Positions 63,768 to 64,000 of a stretch of 64,000 bases of DNA are shown here, in pieces. The translations under genes were made by a program, and so were the position numbers. The DNA comes from Sideroxydans sp. (GTDB lineage Bacteria > Pseudomonadota > Gammaproteobacteria > Burkholderiales > Gallionellaceae), in NCBI GenBank assembly GCA_028710605.1, contig JAQTTU010000010.1, positions 62,001 to 126,000 on the forward strand. The letters are read 5' to 3'. The notes beneath the pieces are model-generated. The model ran no database searches. It saw only the letters and a program-made list of their open reading frames with translations, and had not been told where the DNA came from. Numbering within the stretch: position 1 is the stretch's first letter; every line of letters starts with the position of its first letter.

Positions 63768-64000
63768 CTAACTGCCCACCCCATTCGCCACGTCTTCCAC
63801 CACCCGCAAAAACTCGTCGCCGTACTTCGCCAGCTTGGCCTGTCCCACACCGCTGATCTGCCCCATCTCGTGCAGCGTCTGCGGTTTGCGGTTGAGGATT
63901 TCCAGCAAGGTGCTGTCATGGAAAATCACATAAGGCGGCACGCCTTGTTCGCGCGCAAGCTCGGTGCGCTTGGCTTTGAGCGCTTGCCACAGCGGCTCTT
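63768..64000 (-). CDS. recQ: ATP-dependent DNA helicase RecQ, C-terminal part
   Basis: The last 77 codons of a gene that enters from the right. They encode an HRDC domain: PPYVIFHDSTLLEILNRKPQ then HEMGQISGVGQAKLAKYGDE. This is the C-terminal nucleic-acid binding module of RecQ. HRDC also occurs in RNase D, but the PPYVIFHDSTLLEI form is that of RecQ. Confidence 0.85.
   Translation of the reverse strand, partial: EPLWQALKAKRTELAREQGVPPYVIFHDSTLLEILNRKPQTLHEMGQISGVGQAKLAKYGDEFLRVVEDVANGVGS

Overview
The window looks like a chromosomal segment of a betaproteobacterium. Supporting this are the order tpiA-secG-tRNA-Leu-nuoA..G, the block exbB-exbD-lpxK-Trm112-kdsB-adk, a pyrophosphate-dependent phosphofructokinase with a proton-pumping pyrophosphatase, and many c-di-GMP proteins. 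An iron-oxidising or microaerophilic member of the Gallionellaceae/Nitrosomonadales would fit, but that placement is inferred from gene content and was not tested by any search.

Layout. 1-6010 (minus strand): start of the NADH dehydrogenase operon (nuoA-F and the first codons of nuoG), tRNA-Leu(GAG), secG and tpiA. 6111-11051: rsuA, a TusE/DsrC-like protein, an MFS transporter, two toxin-antitoxin pairs (brnTA and a phd/PIN pair) and a HEPN-like protein, separated by palindromic repeats. 11237-14497: cytochrome bd oxidase operon cydP-A-B-X. 14692-21691: a 208-bp structured repeat, mutL, a DAHP synthase, a RAYT transposase between inverted REPs, an MHS transporter and miaA. 21844-24885: a DUF302 protein, bacteriohemerythrin and an HD-GYP phosphodiesterase. 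25199-33876: a lipid A L-Ara4N (arn) locus with arnA split in two and a toxin-antitoxin pair inserted in the middle. 34026-36182: xseA and an OmpA-like protein. 36692-40793: exbBD, lpxK, a Trm112-like protein, kdsB, adk and a GlcG-like protein. 40869-48267: an ODP-like metallo-beta-lactamase protein and the pyrophosphate genes pfp, hppA and ppa, with an A+T-rich PqqD-like/radical-SAM pair inserted between hppA and ppa. 48403-54488: a GGDEF-EAL protein and a periplasmic binding protein divergent from a TonB-dependent receptor. 54491-58397: glyoxalase, a secreted repeat protein, a DMT transporter and a FixJ-type two-component pair. 58724-60276: small stress-type proteins ending in Hsp20. 60312-64000: a DUF4139 protein, a membrane protein, an Imm10-like protein, a YebC family protein and the 3' end of recQ.

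The most unusual feature is the density of small palindromic repeats. At least seven sequence types lie between genes, and several sit in frame inside conserved genes: three in mutL, one each in the MHS transporter, kdsB and a DMT transporter. The best candidates for something undescribed are the PqqD-like/radical-SAM island at 45.4-47.6 kb, the structured element before mutL, a FixL-like kinase whose usual phosphoacceptor histidine is arginine, and a tight cluster of DnaA boxes before exbB.
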